Of a stretch of DNA of 64,000 nucleotides, positions 11,801-21,960 are shown piece by piece (position 1 is the first letter of the stretch; every line of letters begins with the position of its first letter). Below the pieces are notes generated by a model. That model was not told where the DNA came from, did no database searches, and was given only the letters and a program-made list of their open reading frames with translations. This DNA is from Variovorax sp. dw_308 (GTDB lineage: Bacteria > Pseudomonadota > Gammaproteobacteria > Burkholderiales > Burkholderiaceae_C): contig NZ_JAATOM010000006.1 of assembly GCF_019207085.1 (NCBI RefSeq), forward strand, positions 1 to 64,000, given 5' to 3'. The position numbers and the translations under genes were made by a program.

Positions 11801-12438
11801 TGCCCGACGAGGCACTGGACCATCTGCCCGACGGCCTTGATGAATCGCTGCGCCTCGTCGACTGGCTCGACGGCCTGCGCGCCAACGCCAACGGCGACCG
11901 CTGCAGGCTGGTGCTCCACAGCAGCAGCTTGGTCAAGGACGACCGCTACCGGCGCGACAAGCTGGGGCCTTTCTGGATCGCCCACGTTGCCGCGCATCTG
12001 GCCGGTGGATCGATCACCACCCACATCATCAGCAAGGCAGGCAACGTGATCCTGCAACCCCTGGCCACCGAGGACGCCCGCGCCTGGTGGTCCGCGCTGC
12101 TGGACGCATGGCAGCAGGGCCAGTGCCGTCCGCTGCCATTGGCACAGCAGACGGCCTTCGCCTGGCTCGACGCTGGCGGCACGCAGGCCGATGCGCCGCA
12201 CGAAGCCGCGTTCGAAGCGGCACGCAAGTGCTACGGCGACGCGCGAGTCACCGGCAGCGGCGAGGTGCAATTCAGCGACTACCTGCTGCGCGCCTTCCCC
12301 GACTTCGACGCGCTCTGGTCTGGCGGCGAATTCGCGCAATGGACATTGGCCTTGCTCAAGCCCCTGGGCGACGCGGTGGGCAACGCCCGCATCAAGTCAG
12401 CCAAGGGCGCACCGGCCGCCGCCAGGGAGAACGCATGA
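8899..12438 (+). CDS. recC: Exonuclease V (RecBCD) gamma subunit RecC
   Basis: The 1179-residue product matches RecC, the Chi-recognising subunit of the RecBCD helicase-nuclease that processes double-strand DNA ends for recombination and degrades foreign linear DNA. RecC has an inactivated helicase fold, so Walker motifs are not expected; recognisable stretches include the N-terminal SNGVAQWLK and the central ALLGMNDGDYPR. It is the first gene of a recC-recB-recD operon and its TGA overlaps the recB ATG (ATGA). No strong ribosome-binding site precedes the ATG. Confidence 0.95.
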   Translation: MTDTVLLPGFMAVHGNHPEALRDLMLAWMASHPLAPLEDEWVLVQSNGVAQWLKLSLARDADQGGVGVAAAIQTELPSSFIWQAYRAVLGAQGVPATSPFDKTLLVWRLMRLLPALLAEDVFAPLSRFLVDDKDLRKRHQLAERLADLFDQYQVYRADWLADWAAGRDEIVASRGGRQPIPPELRWQPRLWRALLDDVGPEGATSSRAAVHQRFMARAAEWQGERPAALPRRLVVFGISSLPQQSLEVLAMLARWVQVLMCVHNPCEHDWSHIVADKDLLRAERWRQQRRPGSEGPIADEALHLHAQPLLAAWGKQGRDFIRLLDLHDEQEAYAQRFEAIGQRIACFDANPQDTVLRQLQDDIRDLRPLPETRAAWPEIDPSDDRSIAFHVTHGPQREVEVLHDQLLAAFAADATLHPRDVIVMVPDVAAYAPHVQAVFGLLTPDDPRHIPFTLADQGQRHHDPLLGALEKLLALPQSRIAVSDVLDWLEVPALRARFGIEESQVPLLHRWISAANIRWGLHAEQRQSLDLPEALAQNSWDFGLQRMLLGYAVGSSEAWAGVEPLDEVGGLDAALLGPLVQLSTTLEAHWRTLATPAAPKAWGERLRALLADFFEAGEDADGFTLMRLGTSLQDWLVACDNAGLVEELPLSVVREHWLAQIDQPTLNQPFFAGAVTFATLMPMRAIPFRVVALLGMNDGDYPRSRVPMDFDLMGHDYRPGDRSRREDDRYLFLEAVLSAREKLHISWVGHSILDNSERPPSVLVAQLRDHLAAGWRGAGDEDLPQDKAGQRLLHALTVEHRLQPFHPAYFTLGGDDRLFSYATGWRVDTSSPENAPDDQALPPRPFEGPLTLRMLADFLKEPPRAFFRLRLGVFLDSRESASEDQEPFDLDALENWKLQDELIQSQRSALEAGALREDAMNDQLERIARRGALPVGPFGILQQQALAEPMEPMFAEYAKAQAEWPTVLPDEALDHLPDGLDESLRLVDWLDGLRANANGDRCRLVLHSSSLVKDDRYRRDKLGPFWIAHVAAHLAGGSITTHIISKAGNVILQPLATEDARAWWSALLDAWQQGQCRPLPLAQQTAFAWLDAGGTQADAPHEAAFEAARKCYGDARVTGSGEVQFSDYLLRAFPDFDALWSGGEFAQWTLALLKPLGDAVGNARIKSAKGAPAAARENA

Positions 12439-15400
12439 CCCGCGCCGTGACCCCTCCCTTGCTGCAGCCCCTGTCCTTCCCGCTGCGCGGCAGCCGCCTG
12501 ATCGAGGCCAGCGCCGGCACCGGCAAGACCTTCACCATCGCCGCGCTGTACCTACGCCTGGTGCTCGGCCACGGCGGCGCGGCGGCCTTCACACGCGCGC
12601 TGACGCCGCCGGAGATCCTCGTCGTCACTTTCACCGAGGCCGCCACCAAGGAGCTTCGCGATCGCATCCGTGCGCGCCTGGCCGAGGCGGCGGAAGCCTT
12701 CGCGGTCGACCCGGCCACGGTCAGCCCGCCGGCGCCGGGCGACGACCTGCTCCACCAGTTGCGCGCCGACTACCCGCCCACCGAATGGCTGGGCTGCGCA
12801 CGCGCCCTGCGCCTGGCCGCCGAGTGGATGGACGAAGCGGCCGTGTCGACCATCCACGGCTGGTGCAACCGCATGCTGCGCGAGCACGCCTTCGACAGCG
12901 GTGCTCTGTTCACGCAGACCCTCGAAGCCGACCAGGCCGAGCTTCGCGCCGAAGTGCTGCGCGACTACTGGCGCACCTTCTTCACGCCGCTGACGCTGGA
13001 GGATGCGACGCAGGTGAGCGAGTGGTGGGCGACGCCGGCGGTGCTGTCGCAATCGGTCCGCAACCTGCTGACGCTGACGCAGTCGCTGGAGGCAGGAACG
13101 GAGCCGGCCGTCGCGTTGCGGGCCGCGCGCGAGGAGGTGACCCGCGAGCTGGCCGACATGAAGGCGCCGTGGTCCAAGTGGGCTGACGAACTGGAGGCGA
13201 TCTTCGACAAGGCCTGCGCCGCGAAGCAGGTCGATGGCCGCAAGCTGCAAGCCCGCTTCTACCAATCGTGGTTGAGCGACCTGCGCGACTGGGCCCACGG
13301 CGATGCGGTGCAACCCCTGCAGAAGGGCAGCACCGCGTGGACCCGCCTGACGCCCGGCGGCATCGCCGAAGCTTTCACCAAGGGCGTGCCGGCGCCGGAC
13401 CATCCCGCGCTCGACGACATGCTCACCCTGCGCGAGCGCCTGGCCGCGCTGCCGGACGCGCATGACGAGGTGCTACGCCACGTCGCGCACTGGGCCGCCG
13501 CGCGCCTGGCCACCGAGCAGGCACGCCGGGCCGAGATGGGTTTCGACGAACTCCTCACGCGCCTCGACGCGGCCCTGCAAGGCCCGAACGGCCCGCGCCT
13601 GGCCGCGCTGATCCGCACGCAGTTCCCCGTCGCGCTGATCGACGAATTCCAGGACACCGACCCGCTGCAATACCGCATCTTCGACGCGGTGTACGGCGTC
13701 GCGGCCAACGCGCAGGACACGGCGCTGGTCCTCATCGGCGACCCCAAGCAGGCCATCTACGCCTTCCGCGGCGCGGACATCCACACCTACCTGGCCGCGC
13801 GCCGCGACGCCGCCGACCGCCATTCGACGCTGGGCACCAACTACCGCTCCACCACCGCGATGGTCGATGCGGTCAATCGCGTGTTCCGGCTGGCCGAGGA
13901 CCGCGAGGACGGCAAGGGCGCCTTCCTCTTCCGCAGCGCGGACGACAACCCCCTGCCCTTCCACGCCGTCGAAGCGCAAGGCCGCAAGGAGCGATGGACC
14001 CGCGACGACGCGCCCGCACCCGCCCTCACCTGCTGGACCGTCGAAGGCGGCGAGACCATCGGCAGCGGCGAAGCGCAGCAATCGATGTCCGCCGCATGTG
14101 CCACCGAGATCGTGCGCCTGCTGGCCGGCGGCCAGGCCGGCACCACCGGCTTTGTCGACGCCGCCACCGGCACGCTGCGCCCCGTGCAGCCCGGCGACAT
14201 CGCGATCCTCGTCAACAAGGGCGGCGAGGCGACGGCCGTGCGCCAGGCCTTGGGTGCGCGCAACGTGCGCAGCGTCTACCTCTCCGACAAGGGCCTGGTG
14301 TTCCAGAGCCCGGTCGCCGTCGAGCTGGAACGGCTGCTCATGGCCTGTGCCGAACCCGACGATGACCGCCCGCTGCGCGCCGCCCTGGCCTGCGCCGTAC
14401 TCGCCCTGAGCTGGCCCGAACTCGACCGCCTCAACCATGACGAACTGGCCTGGGAAGACCGCGTGCTGCAGTTCCGCCGCTACCAGCAGATGTGGCAGCG
14501 CCAGGGCGTGCTGCCGATGCTGCGCCAGTTGCTGCAGGACTTTGCCGTGCCGCAGCGCCTCCTGGCCGCCGGCGACGACCGCACCCTCACCGACCTGCTG
14601 CACCTGGCCGAACTCCTGCAGCACGCCAGCGTCCAGGTCGAGGGCGAGCACGGGCTGATCCGCTGGCTGTCCGAGCAGCGCGGCGAGAGCGAGACCGACA
14701 ACGAGAACGACGCGCGCAAGCTGCGGCTGGAAAGCGACGCCGACCTGGTCAAGGTGGTGACGGTGCACAAGTCGAAGGGCCTGGAGTACCCGCTGGTGTT
14801 CCTGCCCTTCGCGACCGCCTTCCGCGCCGCCACGGCGAAAGACCTGCCGCTCAAATGGCACGACGACCAGGGCCGGCTCGTGGTGGCATTGCAGGCCGGT
14901 GACGAAGCCGTTGCGCGCGTGGACGAGGAGCGCCTGGGCGAAGACCTGCGCAAGCTCTACGTCGCGCTGACCCGCGCCCGCTACGCAACCTGGGTGGGCG
15001 TGGCGCCGTTGTCCGGCGTGGAGCGCAGCGCGCTCGGGTACTTGCTCAACCCCTCTGGCGGGGTCCAGGCCGGCCCGCCCCCGGCGGGGGAGCCGGTCGC
15101 GCAGGCCAGGCTCGCCCGGCCTGCGGGCAATGGCCTGCCGCTGTCGCCGACGGCACTCAACGAAGCGCTCGCCGAACTGGCGCAGAGCGGCGACGGCATC
15201 GCCGTCCATGCCGCCCCCGCGCCCGACGACACGCGCTACCAGCCGCCAGCCACCGCGGTCCTGCCCGCGCCCGAACCGCCGCTGCCCGCCGGCCCGCGCG
15301 AGAGCTGGTGGATCGCCAGCTACTCGGCCCTGCGCAGCGTGGGCGCGATCGACGACACGCCCGTCGACGACACGACCCCCGCCTTGCCACCGGCCATGCT

Positions 15401-16361
15401 GCCCAGCCCCGCCACGGCCGCCGAGGACATCTACGCCGAGAGCCGCGTCGGCAGCGAATCGGTCGCTGAAGACGCGGACGCTGGGCACGCAGCCGAAGCC
15501 GCGGTCGGCGGGCTGCACGGCTTCCCGCGCGGCGCCGGCCCCGGCAGCTTCCTGCACGGCCTGCTCGAATGGGTCGGCCGCAAGGGCTTCGCGCGCGTGC
15601 ATGCCGATGCGGACGCGCAAGCCGACCTGGCCGACCTGATCGCCCGGCGCTGCAACCTGAACGGCTGGAGCACCTGGATCGAGCCCTTGCGCAACTGGAT
15701 GCTCGACTGGCTCGGCACGCCGTTGCGGCTCGATGCGTTGATCTCTCAAGGAGACGTGGCTTCGCCAACTCGACTTGATGAACCCTTGCGGGTGGCGGGC
15801 GAGGCGCTGGCCGACCCTGGGGCCACGGGCGCCACGTCCGTGAGCCCCGCATCGCTGGGCCGCGTGCAGATCGAGATGGAGTTCTGGCTGGCCGCGCAGC
15901 AGGTCGACACGCGCGCGCTGGACGCGCTGGTCACGCGCCACACGCTCGATGCCGCGCCCCGCCCGAAGCTGCTGCCGCAGCAGGTCAACGGCATGCTCAA
16001 GGGCTTCATCGACCTGGTGTTCGAGCACGAGGGCCGCTACTTCGTGGCCGACTACAAGTCCAACTGGCTCGGCCCGCGCGACGCCGACTACACGCCCGCT
16101 GCCCTGCGCAAGGCCGTGCTCCATCACCGCTACGAACTGCAATACGTGCTCTACATCTTCGCGCTCCATCGCCTGCTGCGATCGCGGCTGCCCGACTACG
16201 ACTACGAGCGCCATGTCGGTGGGGCCGTCTATGTGTTCCTGCGCGGCCATGCGGCGCCGGGGCAAGGCCTGCATTGCGAGCGGCCGCCGAGGGTGCTGAT
16301 CGACGCGCTCGATGCGCTCTTCAGCGGCACCGCAGTGCGGCGCGCGGAGGTCGCCCCATGA
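12435..16361 (+). CDS. recB: Exonuclease V (RecBCD) beta subunit RecB
   Basis: This 1308-residue protein has the full UvrD-like helicase set: Walker [11 protein letters not shown] near the N-terminus, motif [15 protein letters not shown], motif [21 protein letters not shown] and motif VI region [15 protein letters not shown]. The C-terminal nuclease domain keeps [18 protein letters not shown], the metal-binding Asp and DYK of RecB nucleases. The start at 12435 is set by the ATGA overlap with recC. A Pro/Ala-rich linker near residues 870-1000 joins helicase and nuclease parts. Its stop overlaps recD in the same way. Confidence 0.96.
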   Translation: MTRAVTPPLLQPLSFPLRGSRLIEASAGTGKTFTIAALYLRLVLGHGGAAAFTRALTPPEILVVTFTEAATKELRDRIRARLAEAAEAFAVDPATVSPPAPGDDLLHQLRADYPPTEWLGCARALRLAAEWMDEAAVSTIHGWCNRMLREHAFDSGALFTQTLEADQAELRAEVLRDYWRTFFTPLTLEDATQVSEWWATPAVLSQSVRNLLTLTQSLEAGTEPAVALRAAREEVTRELADMKAPWSKWADELEAIFDKACAAKQVDGRKLQARFYQSWLSDLRDWAHGDAVQPLQKGSTAWTRLTPGGIAEAFTKGVPAPDHPALDDMLTLRERLAALPDAHDEVLRHVAHWAAARLATEQARRAEMGFDELLTRLDAALQGPNGPRLAALIRTQFPVALIDEFQDTDPLQYRIFDAVYGVAANAQDTALVLIGDPKQAIYAFRGADIHTYLAARRDAADRHSTLGTNYRSTTAMVDAVNRVFRLAEDREDGKGAFLFRSADDNPLPFHAVEAQGRKERWTRDDAPAPALTCWTVEGGETIGSGEAQQSMSAACATEIVRLLAGGQAGTTGFVDAATGTLRPVQPGDIAILVNKGGEATAVRQALGARNVRSVYLSDKGLVFQSPVAVELERLLMACAEPDDDRPLRAALACAVLALSWPELDRLNHDELAWEDRVLQFRRYQQMWQRQGVLPMLRQLLQDFAVPQRLLAAGDDRTLTDLLHLAELLQHASVQVEGEHGLIRWLSEQRGESETDNENDARKLRLESDADLVKVVTVHKSKGLEYPLVFLPFATAFRAATAKDLPLKWHDDQGRLVVALQAGDEAVARVDEERLGEDLRKLYVALTRARYATWVGVAPLSGVERSALGYLLNPSGGVQAGPPPAGEPVAQARLARPAGNGLPLSPTALNEALAELAQSGDGIAVHAAPAPDDTRYQPPATAVLPAPEPPLPAGPRESWWIASYSALRSVGAIDDTPVDDTTPALPPAMLPSPATAAEDIYAESRVGSESVAEDADAGHAAEAAVGGLHGFPRGAGPGSFLHGLLEWVGRKGFARVHADADAQADLADLIARRCNLNGWSTWIEPLRNWMLDWLGTPLRLDALISQGDVASPTRLDEPLRVAGEALADPGATGATSVSPASLGRVQIEMEFWLAAQQVDTRALDALVTRHTLDAAPRPKLLPQQVNGMLKGFIDLVFEHEGRYFVADYKSNWLGPRDADYTPAALRKAVLHHRYELQYVLYIFALHRLLRSRLPDYDYERHVGGAVYVFLRGHAAPGQGLHCERPPRVLIDALDALFSGTAVRRAEVAP

Positions 16362-18502
16362 TCACGCCAGTCGTCATGCCTCGCGTCTTCCTCAGCCCCT
16401 TGCCGGAACGCCACGCGCCGTTGCTCGCCGACCTGGACCGATGGGTCGCGCAAGGCTGGCTGCGCGCGCTGGACCGCAGCTTCGCCGCGTTCCTCTCCCA
16501 GCAGGCGCCCGACGCCGACCCGCTGCTGATCCTCGGCGCCGCGCTCGCAAGCCACCAGTTGGGTCGCGGCCATGCCTGCCTGGACTTGCGCGCGGCGTTG
16601 GCCGATGCGGGCCAGGCCTTGTCGATGCCACCCGAAGGCCTGGCGCGGGAGGTCGAGGGCCTGCCGCCGACGCCGCCCTCCACCCTGCTCGCGGGCGTCA
16701 CGCTGGCCAGGTGGAACAAGGCCCTCAAGCATCCCGCGCTGGTCGCCGCCGGCCCCGGCGCCACGCCGCTGGTCCACGCCGGCGACCGCCTGTACCTGCG
16801 CCGCTACTGGCAGTACGAACAATCGGTGAGCGAGGCCATCGCCCGCCGTGTCGCGATGCCCACGCCCGCCGCTGGGCCCGAGGTGCAGTCCGACTTGGCG
16901 GCAGCGCTGGACGCCCTGTTCCCGCCCCGCGACGGCTCCGGTACCGACTGGCAGAAGATCGCCTGCGCCATCGCGGTGCGGCAGGGCTTCAGCATCATCA
17001 CCGGCGGTCCCGGCACCGGCAAGACGACGACCGTGGTGCGCCTGCTGGCCATATTGCAGCACCTGGCGCTGTCGGCGGGCCACGGCGCGGCCGGACGCCT
17101 GCGCATCCGCCTCGCAGCGCCCACCGGCAAGGCAGCGGCACGCTTGAACGAATCCATCGCCGGCGCGGTCGCGCGCCTGCCGCTGCAGGGCCTGCCCAAC
17201 GCCGAAGCCGTGCGCGCCGCCATCCCGACCGACGTCAGCACCGTCCACCGCCTGCTCGGCAGCCGCCCCGACACGCGGCACTTCCGACACAACGCGCGCA
17301 ACCCGCTGCCGCTCGACCTGCTGGTGCTCGACGAAGCCTCGATGCTCGACCTGGAGATGATGGCCTCGGTGTTCGCCGCGCTGCCGCCGCACGCGCGTCT
17401 CATCCTGCTGGGCGACAAGGACCAGCTCGCCTCGGTGGAAGCTGGCGCGGTGCTGGGCGACCTCTGCGCACGCGCCGACGCCGGCCACTACAACGCCGAC
17501 ACGGCGGCGTGGCTGCAGGCCGTCACCGGCGAATTCTTCGACCCCGAACTGTGCGACGCCACCGGCAAGCCGCTCGACCAGGCCGTCGTCAAGCTGCGCG
17601 TGAGCCACCGCTTCAGCGCACAGAGCGGCATCGGCAAGCTGGCCGAGGCCGTCAACGCCGGCGATGGCCTGAAGGTGCAACACGTCTTCGACAGGGGCTA
17701 TCCGGATGTGTCGCAGCAATGGCCCGTCGACGACGCGACGCTGCGGCGGCTGGTGGTCGACGGCGCTGCCGAAGGCTTTGCCGCTCAGGGCCGAGGTCGG
17801 GTCGAGGGCGACAACCAGCCCGTGGCCCCGCCGGTCGGCTACCGCCACTACCTGACGCTGATGCGCGAGCGCCAGCCGGGCATCGACGCGCCGCAGCCCG
17901 CGTTCGACGCGTGGGCGCAAGAGGTGCTGACAGCCTACGGCCAGTTCCAGTTGCTGTGCGCGCTGCGTGGCGGGCCGCAGGGCGTCGAAGGACTGAACCT
18001 GCGCATCGCGGCGCTGCTGCGCACCGAGAACCTTCTCGAAGCCGAACACGGCGGCTGGTACCCGGGCCGCCCCGTGCTGGTCACGCGCAACGACTACGGA
18101 CTGGGCCTGATGAACGGCGACGTGGGCGTGACGCTGGTATTGCCGACGACGCCGCCGGGCGAATCACGACCGCGCTGGATCCTGCGCGTCGCCTTCGCCG
18201 CCAGCGACGGCAAGGGTGGCATCCACTGGGTGCTGCCCAGCCGCCTGCGCGCGGTGGAAACGGTGTTCGCGATGACCGTGCACAAGTCGCAAGGTTCCGA
18301 GTTCACGCACACCGCCTTGCTGCTGCCGGAGCGGCCGAGCCCGATCGTGACGCGCGAGTTGGTCTACACCGGCATCACGCGCGCACGCCACTGGTTCACG
18401 CTCGCGGCGGCGCCGCAACTGCTGCAGGCCGCGATTGCGCGGCGGGTCGATCGTGTCGGTGGACTGGCGGGCAAGCTGGCCGCATCCGTGGCACCGCGGT
18501 GA
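16358..18502 (+). CDS. recD: Exonuclease V (RecBCD) alpha subunit RecD
   Basis: A 714-residue superfamily 1B helicase. Walker A is GGPGTGKTTTVVRLLA, motif II LVLDEASMLDLEMM, and the late motif is TVHKSQGSEFTHTALLLP. RecD is the faster 5'-3' motor of RecBCD and controls the response to Chi. The ATG overlaps the recB stop as ATGA. A bidirectional terminator hairpin follows 30 bp downstream and separates it from the convergent acyl-CoA dehydrogenase gene. Confidence 0.95.
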   Translation: MITPVVMPRVFLSPLPERHAPLLADLDRWVAQGWLRALDRSFAAFLSQQAPDADPLLILGAALASHQLGRGHACLDLRAALADAGQALSMPPEGLAREVEGLPPTPPSTLLAGVTLARWNKALKHPALVAAGPGATPLVHAGDRLYLRRYWQYEQSVSEAIARRVAMPTPAAGPEVQSDLAAALDALFPPRDGSGTDWQKIACAIAVRQGFSIITGGPGTGKTTTVVRLLAILQHLALSAGHGAAGRLRIRLAAPTGKAAARLNESIAGAVARLPLQGLPNAEAVRAAIPTDVSTVHRLLGSRPDTRHFRHNARNPLPLDLLVLDEASMLDLEMMASVFAALPPHARLILLGDKDQLASVEAGAVLGDLCARADAGHYNADTAAWLQAVTGEFFDPELCDATGKPLDQAVVKLRVSHRFSAQSGIGKLAEAVNAGDGLKVQHVFDRGYPDVSQQWPVDDATLRRLVVDGAAEGFAAQGRGRVEGDNQPVAPPVGYRHYLTLMRERQPGIDAPQPAFDAWAQEVLTAYGQFQLLCALRGGPQGVEGLNLRIAALLRTENLLEAEHGGWYPGRPVLVTRNDYGLGLMNGDVGVTLVLPTTPPGESRPRWILRVAFAASDGKGGIHWVLPSRLRAVETVFAMTVHKSQGSEFTHTALLLPERPSPIVTRELVYTGITRARHWFTLAAAPQLLQAAIARRVDRVGGLAGKLAASVAPR

Positions 18503-18532
18503 TGGCGGAACTCCCAAGCGCCTGAAAGCAAA

Positions 18533-18562
18533 AAGACCGGAAGCCTTGAAGCCTCCGGTCTT
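18533..18562. terminator. Intrinsic terminator hairpin between recD and the convergent acyl-CoA dehydrogenase gene
   Basis: AAGACCGGA (18533-18541) pairs with TCCGGTCTT (18554-18562) over a 12-nt loop. A run of A lies on its left side, giving a U-tract for transcripts coming from the right; the right flank is only weakly U-rich. It probably serves the minus-strand operon best and may also limit recD read-through. Confidence 0.7.
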
Positions 18563-18604
18563 GAATGTGAGTCGCGGGGGCTCCCCCGATTCCTCTGGCT
18601 CCGC

Positions 18605-20239
18605 TCAAACCCAGGCAGCGCGCAGCAATGCAGCGGCGTCTTCGGTGCCGCAGGTGATGCCGCCCACCGCACCCCACTCCGGATCGAAGCGGCTGTTGAT
18701 GAAGGCTTGCGCCGCAATCGGCTCGGCATGCTGGAGCATCAGGCAGGACTGCACCGTCAGCGCCAGGCGCTTCGTGAAGCGGCGAGCCTTGCGTTCCAGC
18801 GCATCAGGCGGGAGTTGCAAGTCATCGCGCAACGCTTGCACCTGGGCCATCACGCGCGGTTCGTTCGCCGCGATCTCGCCCAGGCGGACCAGCACCATCA
18901 GCGCGTCGTTCGGGTTGCGCGAAATGGCGCGCAACACGTCCAGGCACATCACGTTGCCCGAGCCTTCCCAGATCGAGTTGACCGGCGCCTCGCGGAAGAG
19001 GCGACCCATCGGACCGGTCTCCACATAGCCGTTGCCGCCGAACACTTCCATCGCCTCGGCCGTCACGGCGATCGCTCGCTTGGTGACCCAGAACTTGGCC
19101 GCCGGCGTGAGGACGCGGCGCCAGGCCATGTCCAGCGGTTCGGTCGACGCGAAGTGCTCGGCCAGGTCCATCACCAGCAGCGTGGCGGCTTCGGATTCGA
19201 GCGCCATGTCGGCGAGCACCTCGGTCATCAGCGGCTGGTCGACCAATGCCTTGCCGAAGGCATGGCGATTGCGGGTGTAGTGCAGCGCCTGGGCGAAGGC
19301 CGCACGCATCTGGGCCGCGCCGGCGAGCGCGCAGTCGAGGCGGGTGATGGCCGCCATGGAGATGATGGTCGGGATGCCGCGGCCTTCCTCGCCGACCAGC
19401 ACGCCCCAGGCACCATGAAACTCCACCTCGCTGCTGGAGTTGGAACGGTTGCCCACCTTGTTTTTCAGGCGCTGGATGTGGATCGGGTTCTTGGTGCCGT
19501 CCGGCTTCCAGCGCGGGACGTAGAAGCAGGAGGCGCCGCGCTCATCGGTCTTGGCCAGCACCAGGTGGGCATCGCACATCGGCGCGGAGAAGAACCACTT
19601 GTGGCCGGTGAGCTCGAACTCTTCTCCGAGCGGCCCGCTGCCGATGGGCACCGCGCGGGTGATGTTGGTGCGCAGGTCGCTGCCGCCCTGCTTTTCCGTC
19701 ATGCCCATGCCGACGGTCATCGACCGCTTCTGGGCGACCGGGATGTCGCGCTCGTCATGTTCCATCGAGGCGAGCTTGTCGGCGATCGAGGCGTAGAGGG
19801 CGGGATTGAGTTTCAGCACCGGGACGCTGCCCTTGGTCATGGTCGTCGGGCAGGTGGAGCCGGCCTCGACCTGGCACTGCATGTAGAGCGTGGCGGCATA
19901 GGCGGCCCATGCGGAGGGGCGGCTGTCGTTGCTGGGCCGGTTGGCCATGCCGTTGCGGCGCGCCATGGCCATCATCTTGTGCCACGCCGGATGGAACTTG
20001 ACCCAGTCGATGCGCTCGCCGGTGCGCGAGAGCGTGTGCAGTTCGGGCTCGTAGGTATTGGCGTCCTCGCCGGCCTGCAGTGTCTCGGCCGAGCCGTATT
20101 CGGCACCCTGGGCCACGAGTTCGGCATCGCACCATTCGGCGCCGGCCCGCTTGACCGCGCGGCGCAGCACGGGGTCGCTGGTGTAGAGGTTGTAGTCCTT
20201 CAGGTCGATGGCCTGGTTGTTGGGGTGGATGCCGATCAT
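18605..20239 (-). CDS. AidB-like acyl-CoA dehydrogenase
   Basis: The 544-residue product is an acyl-CoA dehydrogenase of the AidB/isovaleryl type. The signature GMGMTEKQGGSDLRTN, the substrate/FAD region ELTGHKWFFSAPMCDA and the C-terminal EVFGGNGYVETGPMGRLFREAPVNSIWEGSGNVMCLDVLRA region are all present. AidB proteins are FAD flavoproteins with weak isovaleryl-CoA dehydrogenase activity, and in E. coli AidB binds DNA in the alkylation response; which role applies here cannot be read from sequence. It follows an MFS transporter by 6 bp, suggesting co-transcription and perhaps uptake and oxidation of an organic acid. Confidence 0.88.
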   Translation of the reverse strand: MIGIHPNNQAIDLKDYNLYTSDPVLRRAVKRAGAEWCDAELVAQGAEYGSAETLQAGEDANTYEPELHTLSRTGERIDWVKFHPAWHKMMAMARRNGMANRPSNDSRPSAWAAYAATLYMQCQVEAGSTCPTTMTKGSVPVLKLNPALYASIADKLASMEHDERDIPVAQKRSMTVGMGMTEKQGGSDLRTNITRAVPIGSGPLGEEFELTGHKWFFSAPMCDAHLVLAKTDERGASCFYVPRWKPDGTKNPIHIQRLKNKVGNRSNSSSEVEFHGAWGVLVGEEGRGIPTIISMAAITRLDCALAGAAQMRAAFAQALHYTRNRHAFGKALVDQPLMTEVLADMALESEAATLLVMDLAEHFASTEPLDMAWRRVLTPAAKFWVTKRAIAVTAEAMEVFGGNGYVETGPMGRLFREAPVNSIWEGSGNVMCLDVLRAISRNPNDALMVLVRLGEIAANEPRVMAQVQALRDDLQLPPDALERKARRFTKRLALTVQSCLMLQHAEPIAAQAFINSRFDPEWGAVGGITCGTEDAAALLRAAWV

Positions 20240-20245
20240 GATGTT

Positions 20246-21574
20246 TTATCCCTTGGTTTTTTTAGCGCGCACGACCATCAGCAGGAGGATTCCCGAGACG
20301 ATGTATGCCGCCATCACAGCGTACATGCTGTAGACGCCGTTGCCGGTCGCCTTGGTGATGGCCGCGTTGACCGACGGGCTCACCGACGGGCCGAAGGCGC
20401 CCAGGCTGCTGATGAAGGCGATGCCGCCGGCCGCGGACGACTTGGGCAGGTACTCCGTCACCGCGGTCCAGAACAGCGGCGTGGCGGCGGCGACGCCGAT
20501 CACCGCGAAGGACAGCGCTGCCAGCGAGGGCACCAGTGCGCCGGTCAGCAGGGTGGTGATGCCCAGGCCGATCGCTGCGATGAACACGCACGCGAAGTAG
20601 TGCCAGCGACGCTCGCCGTTCTTGTCGGAACTGCGACCCAGCCAGATCATCCCGACCACGCCCACCGCATTGGGGATGGCCGCATAGATGCCGACCATCA
20701 GCACGTCGTTCACGCCCCAACTCTGGATCAGCGTGGGCAGCCAGAACACCAGCGCATAGGTGGCGCCCAGCAGGAGGAAGTACGCCAGCGACAGCAGGTA
20801 CACCTTGGGGTCACGCAGCGACTTGCCGAACGAGTGACCGGCCTTGCCGCTGGTGTCGATGTCGTTCTCGAGGTTGAACTGCAGCAGGTTCTTCTCGGCC
20901 GGGCTCAGCCATTTCGCCTGGGCCGGCTTGTCATCGAGCCAGAAGAAGAGGACCACGCCGAGGATCGCCGCTGGCATTCCCTGCACCAGGAACAACCACT
21001 GCCAGCCATGCCAGCCATTGACGCCGTCCAGGAACTTCAGCGTCGCGCCGCTCATCGGCCCGGCCACCACGCTCATGAGGGTGGTGGCCGACATGAAGAT
21101 CGCGATCACCTGGCCACGCCGGATCGACGGGTACCAGTAGGTGAAGTACAGGATGATGCCGGGGAAGAAACCCGCTTCGAATGCACCGAGCAGGAAGCGG
21201 ACCACGTAGAACTCCGTCGGCGTGGTGACGAACATCATCGCCGTCGCCGCCAGGCCCCACAGCACCATGATGCGCAGCATCGTCTTGCGCGCGCCGATCT
21301 TCACCAGCATCAGGTTGCTGGGCACTTCGAAGATCAGGTAGCCGATGAAGAAGATGCCCGCGCCGAGGCCGTAGACCTCGTTGCTGAAGGGCAGCGTCTG
21401 CTTCATACCCAGCTGCGCATAGCCGATGTTGATGCGGTCGAGGTAGGCGACCATGTAGGCCACCAGCAGCACCGGCAACAGGCGCCAGCCAACCTTCGAA
21501 TACAACGATTCGGCCCGACCCATCTCGGCCGGCGTTGGCATGGTCGCCAGACCCACTGTCGCACTGGAACTCAT
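20246..21574 (-). CDS. MFS transporter, anion:cation symporter (ACS) family type
   Basis: A 442-residue polytopic membrane protein with about 12 hydrophobic segments. The first loop holds YLDRINIGYAQLGM, the ACS-family hallmark seen in tartrate, phthalate and sugar-acid permeases, and a GARKTMLR motif follows helix 3. The substrate is probably a carboxylate but is not shown by the sequence. GAGGAGA lies about 8 nt before the ATG. It heads a two-gene unit with the AidB-like dehydrogenase. Confidence 0.87.
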   Translation of the reverse strand: MSSSATVGLATMPTPAEMGRAESLYSKVGWRLLPVLLVAYMVAYLDRINIGYAQLGMKQTLPFSNEVYGLGAGIFFIGYLIFEVPSNLMLVKIGARKTMLRIMVLWGLAATAMMFVTTPTEFYVVRFLLGAFEAGFFPGIILYFTYWYPSIRRGQVIAIFMSATTLMSVVAGPMSGATLKFLDGVNGWHGWQWLFLVQGMPAAILGVVLFFWLDDKPAQAKWLSPAEKNLLQFNLENDIDTSGKAGHSFGKSLRDPKVYLLSLAYFLLLGATYALVFWLPTLIQSWGVNDVLMVGIYAAIPNAVGVVGMIWLGRSSDKNGERRWHYFACVFIAAIGLGITTLLTGALVPSLAALSFAVIGVAAATPLFWTAVTEYLPKSSAAGGIAFISSLGAFGPSVSPSVNAAITKATGNGVYSMYAVMAAYIVSGILLLMVVRAKKTKG

Positions 21575-21960
21575 TCTCTTGTCTCCTCAGGTTGATGCCG
21601 CGGGTTGCGGCACATGGCGGCGCCCCGGAGTGCGCCCATTGTTTTGGTGGTGTCGTGGCTTCGGAAGATCACGGTGACTGCCTTGCATTGAGGCGAATCA
21701 TCTTGAGATCCCGGGTGAATCGCGCTGCCGCCGCACAGGGCGGCCGGTGGCCCTGGGGTCATGGCGGCGGCCACGACTTTGGCGTTGCAGTTCGTTCGGA
21801 CTTGATTCCCTCCCTCCGCGCCGTGAGCGCGTCGACCCCATGGAGGTTAGGCCTCTTGTGCCGCTGCGACCTTCCCGTTAGTGACAATGTCGCGCATTCG
21901 TTGCCTGTCGTTTTCCCTGATTGATGCGGCGCAATCAACCGGCAAGGCAAATAATTGCGA
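21575..21960. other. Divergent intergenic region between MFS and Crp/Fnr genes
   Basis: No gene is visible in this 386-base gap. It must carry the promoter of the minus-strand transporter operon and that of the regulator. A half-symmetric TTGAT (21921-21925) and ATCAA (21934-21938) pair separated by 8 bp lies 22 bp before the regulator start. The spacing differs from the standard FNR/CRP box, so it is only a weak operator candidate. Confidence 0.35.

Noticed and set aside
9274..16274. Very long minus-strand open frames opposite recC, recB and recD
   Set aside because: They are antisense shadows of GC-rich coding sequence; the plus-strand products have full RecBCD motifs.
21921..21938. FNR/CRP box upstream of the Crp/Fnr regulator
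   Set aside because: The TTGAT and ATCAA halves are separated by 8 bp and not 4, and the inner bases are not symmetric; kept only as a weak candidate.
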